DNA of 18,605 nt from Anaerolineaceae bacterium UBA5838 (lineage in GTDB: Bacteria > Chloroflexota > Anaerolineae > Anaerolineales > Anaerolineaceae): the NCBI GenBank assembly GCA_002432795.1, contig DJGU01000003.1, forward strand, positions 1-18,605. The letters run 5' to 3'. This document shows positions 7,808 to 16,178 of the stretch, piece by piece. Within the stretch, counting starts at the first letter, position 1. Each line of letters opens with the position of its first letter. Both the position numbers and the translations under genes were made by a program. Under the pieces are notes generated by a model. That model had not been told where the DNA came from. It ran no database searches and saw only the letters and a list, made by a program, of their open reading frames with translations.

Positions 7808-8875
7808 CTATCCCTCCGCCATTTCATAGAGCAGGCTGGCAATTCGCTCGGCTGCCTGAGGCTGCGCGAGAGCTTTCATTGCCCGCTGCATGTGCTGCAG
7901 CTTTGCCCGGTCATCAAGGAGCGTGTCGATCTGCGTCAGCAGTTGGCTCTGCAGATACTGGTCCTCCAATAAAACCGCGGCTTCACGTTCCACCAGGTAA
8001 TCGGCATTGACCTTCTGATAGCGCCATGCGTAGGGATATGGCACCAAAATGGCAGGCAGACCAAAGAACGGATACTCACCCAGCACAGACGCGCCGGCTC
8101 TTGAAACCACGAGGTCTGCAGCAGCATAAGCCGCTCCCATTTCGTGCAGATAGGGGAAAGCCTGGTAACTCTGGGGCAGATTGGATGTGGCCGTTCTGAC
8201 CGTCTCCCAGTCAAGATGCCCTGTCAGGTGGATCACCTGGTAGCGTTTGAGGAGTTCGCTCAGAATGGCAACAACGGCTTTATTGATGGAGCGCGCGCCG
8301 CTGCTTCCGCCAGTGAACAGAATCACAGGTTTTTTGCTGGTAAACCCAAAGTAAGCCAGGGCATCAGCCTTGGTCCACTTCATCAGGTCCTGGCGCAGGG
8401 GGTAGCCGGTCACTTTAATTTTCTCCTTCTTGTTGAAAAACCTGGCCGAGTCGTTCACACTGACCGCGATTTTGTCCGAATAGCGGGCTAAGGTTTTCAG
8501 TGCCAATCCGGGTTCGATATCCGGTACGAACAATAAGGTGCGAACTTTCAGACCAGCCAAAGCCATCGGGATTGCCACATACCCGCCCGTGAACAGGATC
8601 ACATCGGGTTTGTAATCCTTTAGAATTTGCTTTGCCTGTCTGTAACCTTGCCATAATTTCACCAAATTACCAGGCAATTGCCTGATTGAAACGCCATGGA
8701 CCCCGGCTGCACGAATGCCCCGGTAGGGGAGGTTCGCCCGCCCAACCAGCTCGGCTTCCATGCCGCCTTCGCTGCCGACCCACAAAACCTGTGTGTCATC
8801 ATTCAATCTCTCCGTAACGGTTAGCGCCGGATACACTCCGCCGCCCGTCCCGCCTGCGCAAATCAACAGTCGCAC
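7808..8875 (-). CDS. murG: UDP-GlcNAc:lipid I N-acetylglucosaminyltransferase MurG
   Basis: GT-B fold peripheral membrane enzyme that adds GlcNAc to lipid I to make lipid II. The 355 residues begin directly with the first beta strand and the glycine loop AGGTGGGVYPAL (7-18). A second loop, FTGGYVAIP, and the third, FTGGSSGARSIN, follow, then SRAGASVLGE and PAILVPYPYAW of the sugar-nucleotide site. The usual His at the end of the first glycine loop (GGTGGH) is Gly here. The GTG at 8873-8875, with AAAGGAG 10 nt upstream, is the latest start that keeps the first strand. An ATG at 8926 has no Shine-Dalgarno sequence. The chosen start lies 77 nt inside ftsW in another frame. Confidence 0.95.
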   Translation of the reverse strand: MRLLICAGGTGGGVYPALTVTERLNDDTQVLWVGSEGGMEAELVGRANLPYRGIRAAGVHGVSIRQLPGNLVKLWQGYRQAKQILKDYKPDVILFTGGYVAIPMALAGLKVRTLLFVPDIEPGLALKTLARYSDKIAVSVNDSARFFNKKEKIKVTGYPLRQDLMKWTKADALAYFGFTSKKPVILFTGGSSGARSINKAVVAILSELLKRYQVIHLTGHLDWETVRTATSNLPQSYQAFPYLHEMGAAYAAADLVVSRAGASVLGEYPFFGLPAILVPYPYAWRYQKVNADYLVEREAAVLLEDQYLQSQLLTQIDTLLDDRAKLQHMQRAMKALAQPQAAERIASLLYEMAEG

Positions 8876-10025
8876 TGGTTGTACTCCTTTCCGAGGCTGT
8901 CTTGTTCGTTCCCTGACGGGCAACATTCATGACGATCCCGATGGCAGCCATCGTTGCGGCCATGCTGGACCCACCTGCGCTGATGAAGGGCAGGGCGTTG
9001 CCGGCAAAAGGCAGCAAACCAACTATGACCGACACATTGATCAGGGCTTCTATGACAATCCAACTTGTCAGACCGAACGCCAGGAGAGATCCCAGTTGAT
9101 CCGGTGCGTTGCGGGCAATTTTGAAGCCGCGCCAGATCAGGAGAACATAGAGCGCAATAACGATCATTGAGCCCACAATGCCGGTTTCTTCAGCCAGGAC
9201 AGCAAAAATACTGTCAGTGTGGGGTAGGGGCAGTCCGGTAAACTTGGTGTTTGCCTTGCCAAGCCCCACACCAAAGACGCCGCCTTTGATGATCGCTTCG
9301 TAGGTACGCCGGATATGATAGGAACTTTGGGTGGGATTCTCAAGTCCAGTCAGGTACTGGGCGAAACGAATGCGCCCTGTGGGCATTACACTGATGAGAA
9401 AGACAGAGCCCAAAAAACCAACCAAGACCACAATGGCGACATGTTTCCAATCACCACCCGCGAGGAAAAGGAGCATGATTCCCAATATCAGCACGGTGAG
9501 AGCCGCGCTTAGATCAGGCTGTGCGAGGATCAAGGCTACAATGAAGCCGACGCCAAAAGACAGCGGCGCAAGGTAATTTTTAAAATCCTTGAGCATGTCT
9601 TTCTTGTTGGTGAGCCAGACCGACAGGTAGAGGATTGAGACCAGCTTGGCGAACTCCGCAGGCTGGATCGATCCTTCGAACAATGACCGGGCTGAGTTGT
9701 AACGTACCTCACGAATTACCAACACCGCCAGGAGCATTAGGATGACGATAAAAATCATTGGAACTACCAACTTGCGATAGCGGTGGTAATCAAAGTAGCT
9801 AAGCACGGTCGCGCCAATTACTCCCAGCACCACCCAGAGCACCTGCCTCAGGAAAATGGAATTCTGACTGTCGCTGATCGTCATCGAAACGTCCCAACTG
9901 GCGGAATAGACCATCAACAAACCGATGACCAACAGACTGGCAACGATCAACAGCAGTCCCACATCAAATGAGAGAGATTGCACGTTGGAGCGGCGGCGGG
10001 TTTTGGGAGTGGTTGCGTTAATCAT
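8799..10025 (-). CDS. ftsW: peptidoglycan glycosyltransferase FtsW
   Basis: SEDS-family polytopic membrane enzyme that polymerises lipid II at the septum with FtsI. The 408 residues have about ten membrane segments starting at about 20. SEDS motifs are QPAEFAKL (121-128), LAQPDLSAAL (167-176), GLGKANTKFTGLPLPHTDSI (254-273, with the periplasmic HTD) and LPFISAGGSSM (345-355). It is called FtsW rather than RodA from its place between murD and murG next to ftsI. A hydrophilic, Arg-rich C-terminal tail follows the last helix (about 371-408). The ATG at 10023-10025 overlaps the murD stop in an ATGA arrangement. A TTG five codons upstream is in frame but less likely. The last 25 codons overlap the 5' end of murG. 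Confidence 0.95.
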   Translation of the reverse strand: MINATTPKTRRRSNVQSLSFDVGLLLIVASLLVIGLLMVYSASWDVSMTISDSQNSIFLRQVLWVVLGVIGATVLSYFDYHRYRKLVVPMIFIVILMLLAVLVIREVRYNSARSLFEGSIQPAEFAKLVSILYLSVWLTNKKDMLKDFKNYLAPLSFGVGFIVALILAQPDLSAALTVLILGIMLLFLAGGDWKHVAIVVLVGFLGSVFLISVMPTGRIRFAQYLTGLENPTQSSYHIRRTYEAIIKGGVFGVGLGKANTKFTGLPLPHTDSIFAVLAEETGIVGSMIVIALYVLLIWRGFKIARNAPDQLGSLLAFGLTSWIVIEALINVSVIVGLLPFAGNALPFISAGGSSMAATMAAIGIVMNVARQGTNKTASERSTTSATVDLRRRDGRRSVSGANRYGEIE

Positions 10026-11413
10026 AGTTCGTTCACCCAATTTCTAAAGGCTTGACCTCGTTCTTCAAAATCCTTGAAGGCGTCATAGCTGGTGCAGCCA
10101 GGCGATAGTAAGACCACATCGCCTGCTTCAGCCTGATTGTGCGCGGTTTTGATCGCTTCCTGCAGGGTGGCGCAGCGGACAACTGAGTGCATTGCCTGCC
10201 CCGGCTTTTTGGGACCGATGGCTTCCGCGATCAGATCACCTGCCTCACCAAAGATCACCACCCGTGAAACACGTCTGCGGATCAGTTGAGCGAGTTTGTC
10301 CCAGGGCAAGTTTTTATCGCGCCCGCCCAGCAGCAAAACAATGGGTTCCTCAAAGGAGTTGATCGCGGCAATAGTGCGTTCGGGGGCTGTGGCGATCGAG
10401 TCGTTATACCAACTGACCCCATTCAATTCACGTACAAATTCCAAGCGGTGGGGTACGCCATCAAAAGTTTCGATTCCCAGTTGAATGCCCGGCAGACCAA
10501 TTGTGGCGCCTGCCGCAATAGCACAAGCTGCCAGCGCGTTATAAAGATTGTGCTCGCCGCGCAGGTTGATCCACTCTACCGGCAGCAGTTTGAGTTTGTC
10601 GTTCCCAATCTGCAGCATGATCTGACCTTTGTCCACGTAAGTGCCATTTTGACGGTATCCAGGGGCTTTCATCCCAAAACTGATCACGTCTGCATGAGTC
10701 TGATCCAGCAGATCCCACGAACCTTGGTCGTCGCGGTTCAGCACAGCCACATCGCCCTGATGCTGGTAGCGCAGGATGCGTGATTTGGCTTCAACATAGG
10801 CTTGCATTGAGATATGCCGGTCGAGGTGATTGGGTGTGATGTTTAAAATTGCCGCAACCTGGGGTGAAATTGTCATCAGCTCCAGCTGAAAACTTGACAG
10901 TTCCATCACAACCAGGTCATCCTCGTCCATCTGGTCAAGGTTTTCAATCAGGGGATTCCCGATATTACCGCCCACCCAGGCGCGATGGCTGCTATTTTTT
11001 ACTTCAAAGTGTTTTTGCGCCATCAATCCCACCAGGGCGGTGGTGGTGCTTTTGCCGGCGGAACCGGTGATGCCAACCACGGTCGCAGGGCATTCCTCCA
11101 GAAAGATCTGCGAGTCGTTGCTGAGTTTAACGCCCTGATTTCGCGCGGAAACCAGGAGAGGAATGGTCAGTGGTACGCCACCAGAAACGCAAACCAGGTC
11201 AGTTCCTTCGAGTAAGCTTTCAGGGTGACCACCAAAGGCAATTTCCACCGGCAGATCAGCCAGGGCAGCACTCACGGAGGCAAGTTCTGCTGCAGGTCGG
11301 GCGTCGGTCAGTACAACCTGTGCGCCTTTATTTGCGAGAAAGCGTGAAATTGCCAGGCCCTGACGAGCAGCACCGACTACGATTACTTTTTTGTCAGAAT
11401 AAATTGTTTTCAT
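10022..11413 (-). CDS. murD: UDP-N-acetylmuramoyl-L-alanine--D-glutamate ligase
   Basis: Mur ligase that adds D-Glu to UDP-MurNAc-L-Ala. The 463 residues show the N-terminal fold VIVVGAARQGLAISRFL (10-26), the ATP loop GITGSAGKSTTT (114-125), GGNIGNPL in the central domain, ELSSFQLE, NHLDRH, GEHNLYNALAA, PHRLEFV, NDSIATAP and the C-terminal LSPGCTSYDAFKDFEERG that is diagnostic for MurD. The P-loop has Ser-Ala where MurD usually has Thr-Asn before GKS; the lysine and following Ser/Thr are kept, so ATP binding should be intact. The ATG at 11411-11413 shares one base with the mraY stop (TGATG), suggesting coupled translation. Confidence 0.96.
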   Translation of the reverse strand: MKTIYSDKKVIVVGAARQGLAISRFLANKGAQVVLTDARPAAELASVSAALADLPVEIAFGGHPESLLEGTDLVCVSGGVPLTIPLLVSARNQGVKLSNDSQIFLEECPATVVGITGSAGKSTTTALVGLMAQKHFEVKNSSHRAWVGGNIGNPLIENLDQMDEDDLVVMELSSFQLELMTISPQVAAILNITPNHLDRHISMQAYVEAKSRILRYQHQGDVAVLNRDDQGSWDLLDQTHADVISFGMKAPGYRQNGTYVDKGQIMLQIGNDKLKLLPVEWINLRGEHNLYNALAACAIAAGATIGLPGIQLGIETFDGVPHRLEFVRELNGVSWYNDSIATAPERTIAAINSFEEPIVLLLGGRDKNLPWDKLAQLIRRRVSRVVIFGEAGDLIAEAIGPKKPGQAMHSVVRCATLQEAIKTAHNQAEAGDVVLLSPGCTSYDAFKDFEERGQAFRNWVNEL

Positions 11414-12408
11414 CAGCTCATAAATGCCAAACTAAGTCCCAGCATGGCGCCAATCAGCTCAACGAGCCAAAAACGCATCACGATCTGGTTCTCTTCCCAA
11501 CCGATCATCTCAAAATGATGATGAATTGGGGTTTTTTTGAAAATACGTTTACCACCGGTTGCCTTGAAGTAGAGCACCTGGATGATCACACTCAGGACTT
11601 CAGCGGTAGGAATGATTGCAATTAAGGGCAGGAAGAGCCAGCGACCAGTCATAAGTGCTATCACTGCCAGGGTGGCGCCTAGAGCCTGAGAGCCTGTGTC
11701 GCCCATGTAGAGAGCGGCTGGTTTGCCATTGAACCACAGAAAGCCAGCCAGGGCTCCGATGATGGAAAAGCAAAAACGTCCGAGGTAGATTTGACCCTGC
11801 ATAAGGGCTATGATGCCGTACGCGCCAAAGGCTCCGATGGATATCATGCCAGCCAAACCGTCAATCCCATCGGTCAGGTTGATGGCATTGGAATAAGCGA
11901 CGATAACGAATGCAGCCACAACCAGGTAGAACCAGCCTAAGTTGAGGGGTATAGGGGAAGTTGGCCAGAGTAAATGGGGAATCAGCAAAATTTCCTTGAG
12001 TGCATAGGCTATCACAAGCGCCACAAGGCATTGCAGTAAAAACTTGGTCTTGCCACGCATTCCGAGTCCGCGCCTTGGTCCGCGGATCCCTTCCCAATCG
12101 TCAATCGCACCGATCGCCGCAAAGCCCCACATGGCAGCCAGAGGAACAAGAATCGAGGAGCCAATCAGCCGTGAGCCAAAAAGCGAAACCGCGTTCAGGA
12201 TGACCGTCAGCAGGGTGATCGGGATCAAGAACATAAACCCGCCCATGGTGGGAGTGTTCATCTTGGCCATGTGCGATTCAGGCACATCTATGCGGATAAT
12301 TTTTCCGATGTTCAGTTGCCGCAGCATGCGGATGAATGGACCGCCCCAGATGACAGTTAGCAGGAAACTGATGCTGCTGATCGCAATTGCCAGAGAAGAG
12401 CCGCGCAT
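11413..12408 (-). CDS. mraY: phospho-N-acetylmuramoyl-pentapeptide-transferase
   Basis: Integral membrane enzyme that transfers phospho-MurNAc-pentapeptide to undecaprenyl phosphate, making lipid I. The 331 residues contain about ten membrane helices. Family motifs are NTPTMGG (51-57), the acidic pair AIDDW (101-105), NAINLTDGIDGLAG (174-187), YMGDTGSQALG (234-244) and TPIHHHFE (293-300) with the triple His. The start ATG at 12406-12408 has a perfect GGAGG 7 nt upstream inside murF and shares one base with the murF stop (TAATG). The length is slightly short of the roughly 360 of E. coli but normal for many other bacteria. All catalytic aspartates are present. Confidence 0.97.
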   Translation of the reverse strand: MRGSSLAIAISSISFLLTVIWGGPFIRMLRQLNIGKIIRIDVPESHMAKMNTPTMGGFMFLIPITLLTVILNAVSLFGSRLIGSSILVPLAAMWGFAAIGAIDDWEGIRGPRRGLGMRGKTKFLLQCLVALVIAYALKEILLIPHLLWPTSPIPLNLGWFYLVVAAFVIVAYSNAINLTDGIDGLAGMISIGAFGAYGIIALMQGQIYLGRFCFSIIGALAGFLWFNGKPAALYMGDTGSQALGATLAVIALMTGRWLFLPLIAIIPTAEVLSVIIQVLYFKATGGKRIFKKTPIHHHFEMIGWEENQIVMRFWLVELIGAMLGLSLAFMS

Positions 12409-13826
12409 TAGACTACCTCCTCCAGGGCTGAAACGATTTTTTCCATGTGCATACTGTGGGAACCTTTGATCAGGGCGATATCACCTGATTTCAGAGTTTC
12501 GCGCAGGTAGGCTGTTGCACCATTGTGATCACTGAACCAATGCACCATATCAGCAGGAAAACCGTTCTCGATGGCTGCGTCACGCGTGATCAGACTGCGA
12601 GTGCCCACCAGAACGATTTCATCTGCCACTTCAGAGGCACGCATGCCCACTTTATTGTGTCCGGCTTCTTCGTAGCGTCCCAACTCAAGCATATCCCCGA
12701 GCACAGCCACTTTTCGACCTTTGAGGTCGTCCAGCAGATTTAGGGCTGCCATGGTTGAGTCAGGCGAGGCGTTATAGCTATCGTCAATCAAGACAGCTCC
12801 AGATGCTGTTCTTACAGTCACGATGCGCAGCTGCACACGGTCATCCTTGAAGGCGTCAAAGATCGCGCCCCAGTCCATCCCGAGGTTGAGCGCTACCGCT
12901 GCAGCCCGCAGCATGGTGTACACAGAGTGCCGCCCAATCAGGGGCGCTGTGACGTATAGGCTCTCATCCTGGTAATGCATCCTGCAGCGGACGCCATCCA
13001 GCCCACGGCTTTCGACTTTATCCGCCCAGAGGTCTGCCTCAGGACTAAGACCATAGTAGAAGACGCGTGCCTGGGTTAGATCCGCCATATCTTTTACAAG
13101 AGGATCATCATAATTGAGGATTGCCAGCCCTTCCGGTGAGGCGGGCAGTGATTGCACCAGCTCAACTTTTCCGCGGGCAATTGCTTCGATACTGCCCGCG
13201 CGTTCGGCGTGCACTGTTCCTATGTTGGTTACCACGCCAATCTGGGGCAGGGCAATGTCGCACAAGAGTTTGATCTCGCCTGCCACATAGAAACCCATCT
13301 CGAGTACAGCCACCTTGTGTTTTTCATTCAAGGAGAGCAATGTCAGGGGCAAGCCAATTTCATTGTTCATATTGCCCTGATTTTTCAGGGTTTTCATCCG
13401 GCTGGATAAAACTGAGGCAGCCAGTTCCTTAGTTGAAGACTTTCCAACACTCCCGGTGATACCAACCACGGTCAGGTTGTGCTGCTGCCGCCAATACTTC
13501 GCCAGAGCCTGTAAAGCCAACAGCGCGTTGGGTGTCTGCAAACTGAAGGGGGCACTTTTGGGCAGTTCAAAACTATCCTGACTCAGGTCAACAACAGGGT
13601 AATCGCTCTCGAAGGCATGGTCGGTCAGAGCCAAAACTGCCCCATTTGCGAATGCCTGGTCAACAAACTCGTGGCCATCGGTGTTCTCACCTTTTAAAGC
13701 CACGAAAAGCCCCTTATCACTGACACAGCGGGAATCAACATAGCCGCAGGAAATCTCAAAATCCTGTGGGATCTGATAATTCGCAGCGGGTTTGAGAGCT
13801 TTGAGAACGTGGCTCAGGGTCAACAT
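12408..13826 (-). CDS. murF: UDP-N-acetylmuramoyl-tripeptide--D-alanyl-D-alanine ligase
   Basis: Mur ligase that adds D-Ala-D-Ala to the tripeptide precursor. The 472 residues have the N-terminal substrate domain (VDSRCVSDKGLFVALKG, about 30-46), the ATP loop GITGSVGKSSTKEL (122-135) and NMNNEIGLPLTLL (152-164). DDSYNASPDS (348-357) marks MurF rather than MurE, and LGDMLELG follows it. Start ATG at 13824-13826, 5 nt after the ftsI stop, with GGAG about 8 nt upstream. MurE, which normally sits directly upstream of murF, is missing here; ftsI and murF are adjacent. No sign of a fused or degenerate murE is seen in either neighbour. Confidence 0.96.
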   Translation of the reverse strand: MLTLSHVLKALKPAANYQIPQDFEISCGYVDSRCVSDKGLFVALKGENTDGHEFVDQAFANGAVLALTDHAFESDYPVVDLSQDSFELPKSAPFSLQTPNALLALQALAKYWRQQHNLTVVGITGSVGKSSTKELAASVLSSRMKTLKNQGNMNNEIGLPLTLLSLNEKHKVAVLEMGFYVAGEIKLLCDIALPQIGVVTNIGTVHAERAGSIEAIARGKVELVQSLPASPEGLAILNYDDPLVKDMADLTQARVFYYGLSPEADLWADKVESRGLDGVRCRMHYQDESLYVTAPLIGRHSVYTMLRAAAVALNLGMDWGAIFDAFKDDRVQLRIVTVRTASGAVLIDDSYNASPDSTMAALNLLDDLKGRKVAVLGDMLELGRYEEAGHNKVGMRASEVADEIVLVGTRSLITRDAAIENGFPADMVHWFSDHNGATAYLRETLKSGDIALIKGSHSMHMEKIVSALEEVV

Positions 13827-13831
13827 CGTGC

Positions 13832-15628
13832 CTACTCCGTTCCTGCAATACTGGAGGTACCCAACTTATCCGCCAGGCGGATACTGTCGGGGGGGATGTT
13901 CATCAGGACGACCAGGTCGCTGACCAGATCTGAGAAAACGGGGGCTGCGACTTCGGAACCCCAGATGGAAATTTCAGGCTTCTCCAGCCAGACGTAAACC
14001 AGGAATTCAGGATCATCAGCCGGACCCCAGCCAACAAAGGAGGTGTTGGTGGAGGAGTTCGTATAGCCGAGCGGAGTGGCAATTTCACCCGTGCCGGTTT
14101 TGCCTGCCAGGCTGTAACCTTCCACAAGGGCGTTCGAGGCTTCGTTTTCGAGGGAGTTGACCAACATGGTGGTCAGGGTGTGTGCTGTCTCTGCTGAAAC
14201 GGGAGTGCCGACCACGACGGGGTCAATGTTGTACTGCTTACCGTCTATGACCATTGCCTTAACCACGTGAGGCGCCATCATTTTTCCGTCATTTGCGATC
14301 GCGCCAATTGCAGTTACCATTTGGATGGGGGTTACCGATATACCCTGTCCAAATGAGTTGGTTGCCAGGTCAACTTCGTACCACAGGCCGTCACCGGGCA
14401 GCTTCAGAGGCCAATGACTTTCTCCACCCAAATCGATTCCGGTGTTGCGGTCAAAGCCAAAGGATTTCATGTAAGAATAGAAGCGGTCTGGTCCAAGCTC
14501 CATTCCCAGCCAGGCAAGACAAACGTTCAAGGAGTGCTGCATGCAGCCGGTCATGTCCACTTCGCCCCAGCCGCCCATGTTCCAGTTGTAGATAGTTGCT
14601 CCGCCGACGTTAAGGGAGCCAGTGTCGTTAAAGGTTGTAGTTGCTGTGACGACACCCGAATCCAAACCGGCCGCCATGGTGAGAACCTTGAAGACAGATC
14701 CAGGTTCGTAAGTGCTGCTGATCGCGCTGTTGAAAGGCTTTGGATTGGGGAATAGTTCGGAATAATTCCAGTATTCGTTGGGATCCAATCTGGGCGCTGT
14801 CGCCATGGCGATGATTTCGCCAGTTTCGGGGTTGTAAACAATGATGGTTCCGTTTTCAGCACCAGACCATTCAATTGCCTCATCCAGTTTCTTTTCGGTC
14901 ATGGCCTGGATCTCGCGATTAAAAGTCAATTGCACTGTGACACCTGGAGGGACTTCTTCCAGGGAGGTCAGCAGGTTGGGATCAATGGCGGAGTAAACCT
15001 GTTTGGGCTCACCAGCCATCAGATCGTCATAGGCTTCTTCCACGCCAAAATAGCCAATGCCATCTGTGCGGTCGAGAAAGCTGTAGAAGCCCAGCATGTT
15101 GGAAGCCAAAGTGCCTTCGGGATAGCTGCGTTTGTTGTTTGCGGTCCAAACCAGGCCGAGCAGGTTGGGGCGACCCTCGCCGCGTTTGGTGCTGCGGTTG
15201 GCATAGTCTTCTTTTATGGACTCTAATTGGGCGATTTTGTCCTTGCTGACAAAGCCATCCAGCACGATAAAGTAAGGATTGCCATTTCCCGGAGTCATTT
15301 GCGCGTAGCCAAGAACCCGGGAATAATCCAAACCCAGGACGCTCGAAGCGACTGAGGCTACGGTTTCAGGCTGTTGAATAGCTTGCAAATCCAGACCGAC
15401 CTCATACACCACTTCGTTGCCAGCCAAAAGCCTGCCATCCGAGTCGTAAATACTGCCGCGTTCGGGATAGATCATGCGGTTGATTCCCTGGTAGGCTTCA
15501 CTATCAGCCAGAATCTGTTTTGCGCCCTCAATGTTTTGGATGCGGATCAACTGAATCCCAGCCACACCAGCAATCACACTTGCCAGCACGCAAATAATAA
15601 AGAAACGATTCCAATTTGTGGTTCTCAT
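13832..15628 (-). CDS. ftsI: septal penicillin-binding protein FtsI (PBP3-type transpeptidase)
   Basis: Class B penicillin-binding protein that cross-links septal peptidoglycan on the outer face of the membrane, partnered with FtsW. The 598 residues have a short cytoplasmic start, a membrane anchor (about 9-29), a pedestal domain with RGSIYDSDGRLLA (57-69) and the transpeptidase domain. Its catalytic motifs are SVFK (Ser311 and Lys314), SLN (366-368) and KTGT (510-513). No PASTA domains follow. The ATG at 15626-15628 overlaps the upstream stop as ATGA and is preceded by AGAGGTG at good distance. Location after rsmH and an ftsL-like gene identifies it as the division PBP rather than the elongation PBP2. 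Confidence 0.95.
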   Translation of the reverse strand: MRTTNWNRFFIICVLASVIAGVAGIQLIRIQNIEGAKQILADSEAYQGINRMIYPERGSIYDSDGRLLAGNEVVYEVGLDLQAIQQPETVASVASSVLGLDYSRVLGYAQMTPGNGNPYFIVLDGFVSKDKIAQLESIKEDYANRSTKRGEGRPNLLGLVWTANNKRSYPEGTLASNMLGFYSFLDRTDGIGYFGVEEAYDDLMAGEPKQVYSAIDPNLLTSLEEVPPGVTVQLTFNREIQAMTEKKLDEAIEWSGAENGTIIVYNPETGEIIAMATAPRLDPNEYWNYSELFPNPKPFNSAISSTYEPGSVFKVLTMAAGLDSGVVTATTTFNDTGSLNVGGATIYNWNMGGWGEVDMTGCMQHSLNVCLAWLGMELGPDRFYSYMKSFGFDRNTGIDLGGESHWPLKLPGDGLWYEVDLATNSFGQGISVTPIQMVTAIGAIANDGKMMAPHVVKAMVIDGKQYNIDPVVVGTPVSAETAHTLTTMLVNSLENEASNALVEGYSLAGKTGTGEIATPLGYTNSSTNTSFVGWGPADDPEFLVYVWLEKPEISIWGSEVAAPVFSDLVSDLVVLMNIPPDSIRLADKLGTSSIAGTE

Positions 15629-16146
15629 GGAGTCACCTCTGTCGGAGCGGGTGAAATAAGCCCGGTATCATTACTTTCGGTCGATTCTGTGGATAGATTC
15701 GGTTCAATAAAAACCTGCAGTCGTAGCCAATCCCATAAGGAAGCAGTAAATTCCGGCAAGAGCACGGGAGTGCTGATGTCTTCAACGGTGGGGGGAGGTG
15801 CCAGTGCTGGCTGGGAAGGGGGTACGTAGCCGGGGACTTCAATATACATCGCCTTGAGAGGATCCAACAAAGTCATGTTCAGTGCTTCTGCTCTTTCGCT
15901 TAAGGATTTTGCGGAGGACACTTGCGCGTACTGAGTCTTGAGATCGTTGATTTCCATTTCAAGAGCGCTGATTTCAGCTTCCAGGCTCTGAATACGCCTT
16001 CCGGTGGCGGCAGCACGCCCGCTGATCATCAGGTAGACGCCGGCAACTACCGCGACTCCAACCAGGACCAGCAAGAATATGCCAATCCACTGGATTTGCG
16101 TTCGCCAGGGGGCTTGTTTATAGGCTTGTACGAGATTCTTTTTCAT
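15625..16146 (-). CDS. ftsL: FtsL/DivIC-like bitopic division protein
   Basis: A 173-residue protein with a short basic cytoplasmic end, one membrane helix (about 19-42) and a likely coiled coil (about 46-78, containing RRIQSLEAEISALEMEINDL), the topology of FtsL and DivIC. FtsL proteins diverge strongly, so the call rests on topology and position between rsmH and ftsI. After the coiled coil comes an unusual Pro-rich extension (about 104-173) with an aromatic patch LPEFTASLWDWL (130-141), which makes it longer than the roughly 120 residues typical of FtsL. The ATG at 16144-16146 lies 32 nt after rsmH, with a weak AAGG/CGGA upstream. Its role would be to link FtsQ and FtsW/FtsI at the septum. 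Confidence 0.75.
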   Translation of the reverse strand: MKKNLVQAYKQAPWRTQIQWIGIFLLVLVGVAVVAGVYLMISGRAAATGRRIQSLEAEISALEMEINDLKTQYAQVSSAKSLSERAEALNMTLLDPLKAMYIEVPGYVPPSQPALAPPPTVEDISTPVLLPEFTASLWDWLRLQVFIEPNLSTESTESNDTGLISPAPTEVTP

Positions 16147-16178
16147 AGCCTTTTCCGTGCAGTTTCCGTGCCATTCCT

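Noticed and set aside
12408..13826. Possibility that this ligase is MurE
   Set aside because: The motifs NNEIGLPLTLL and DDSYNASPDS are those of MurF, and the MurE-type segments are not present.
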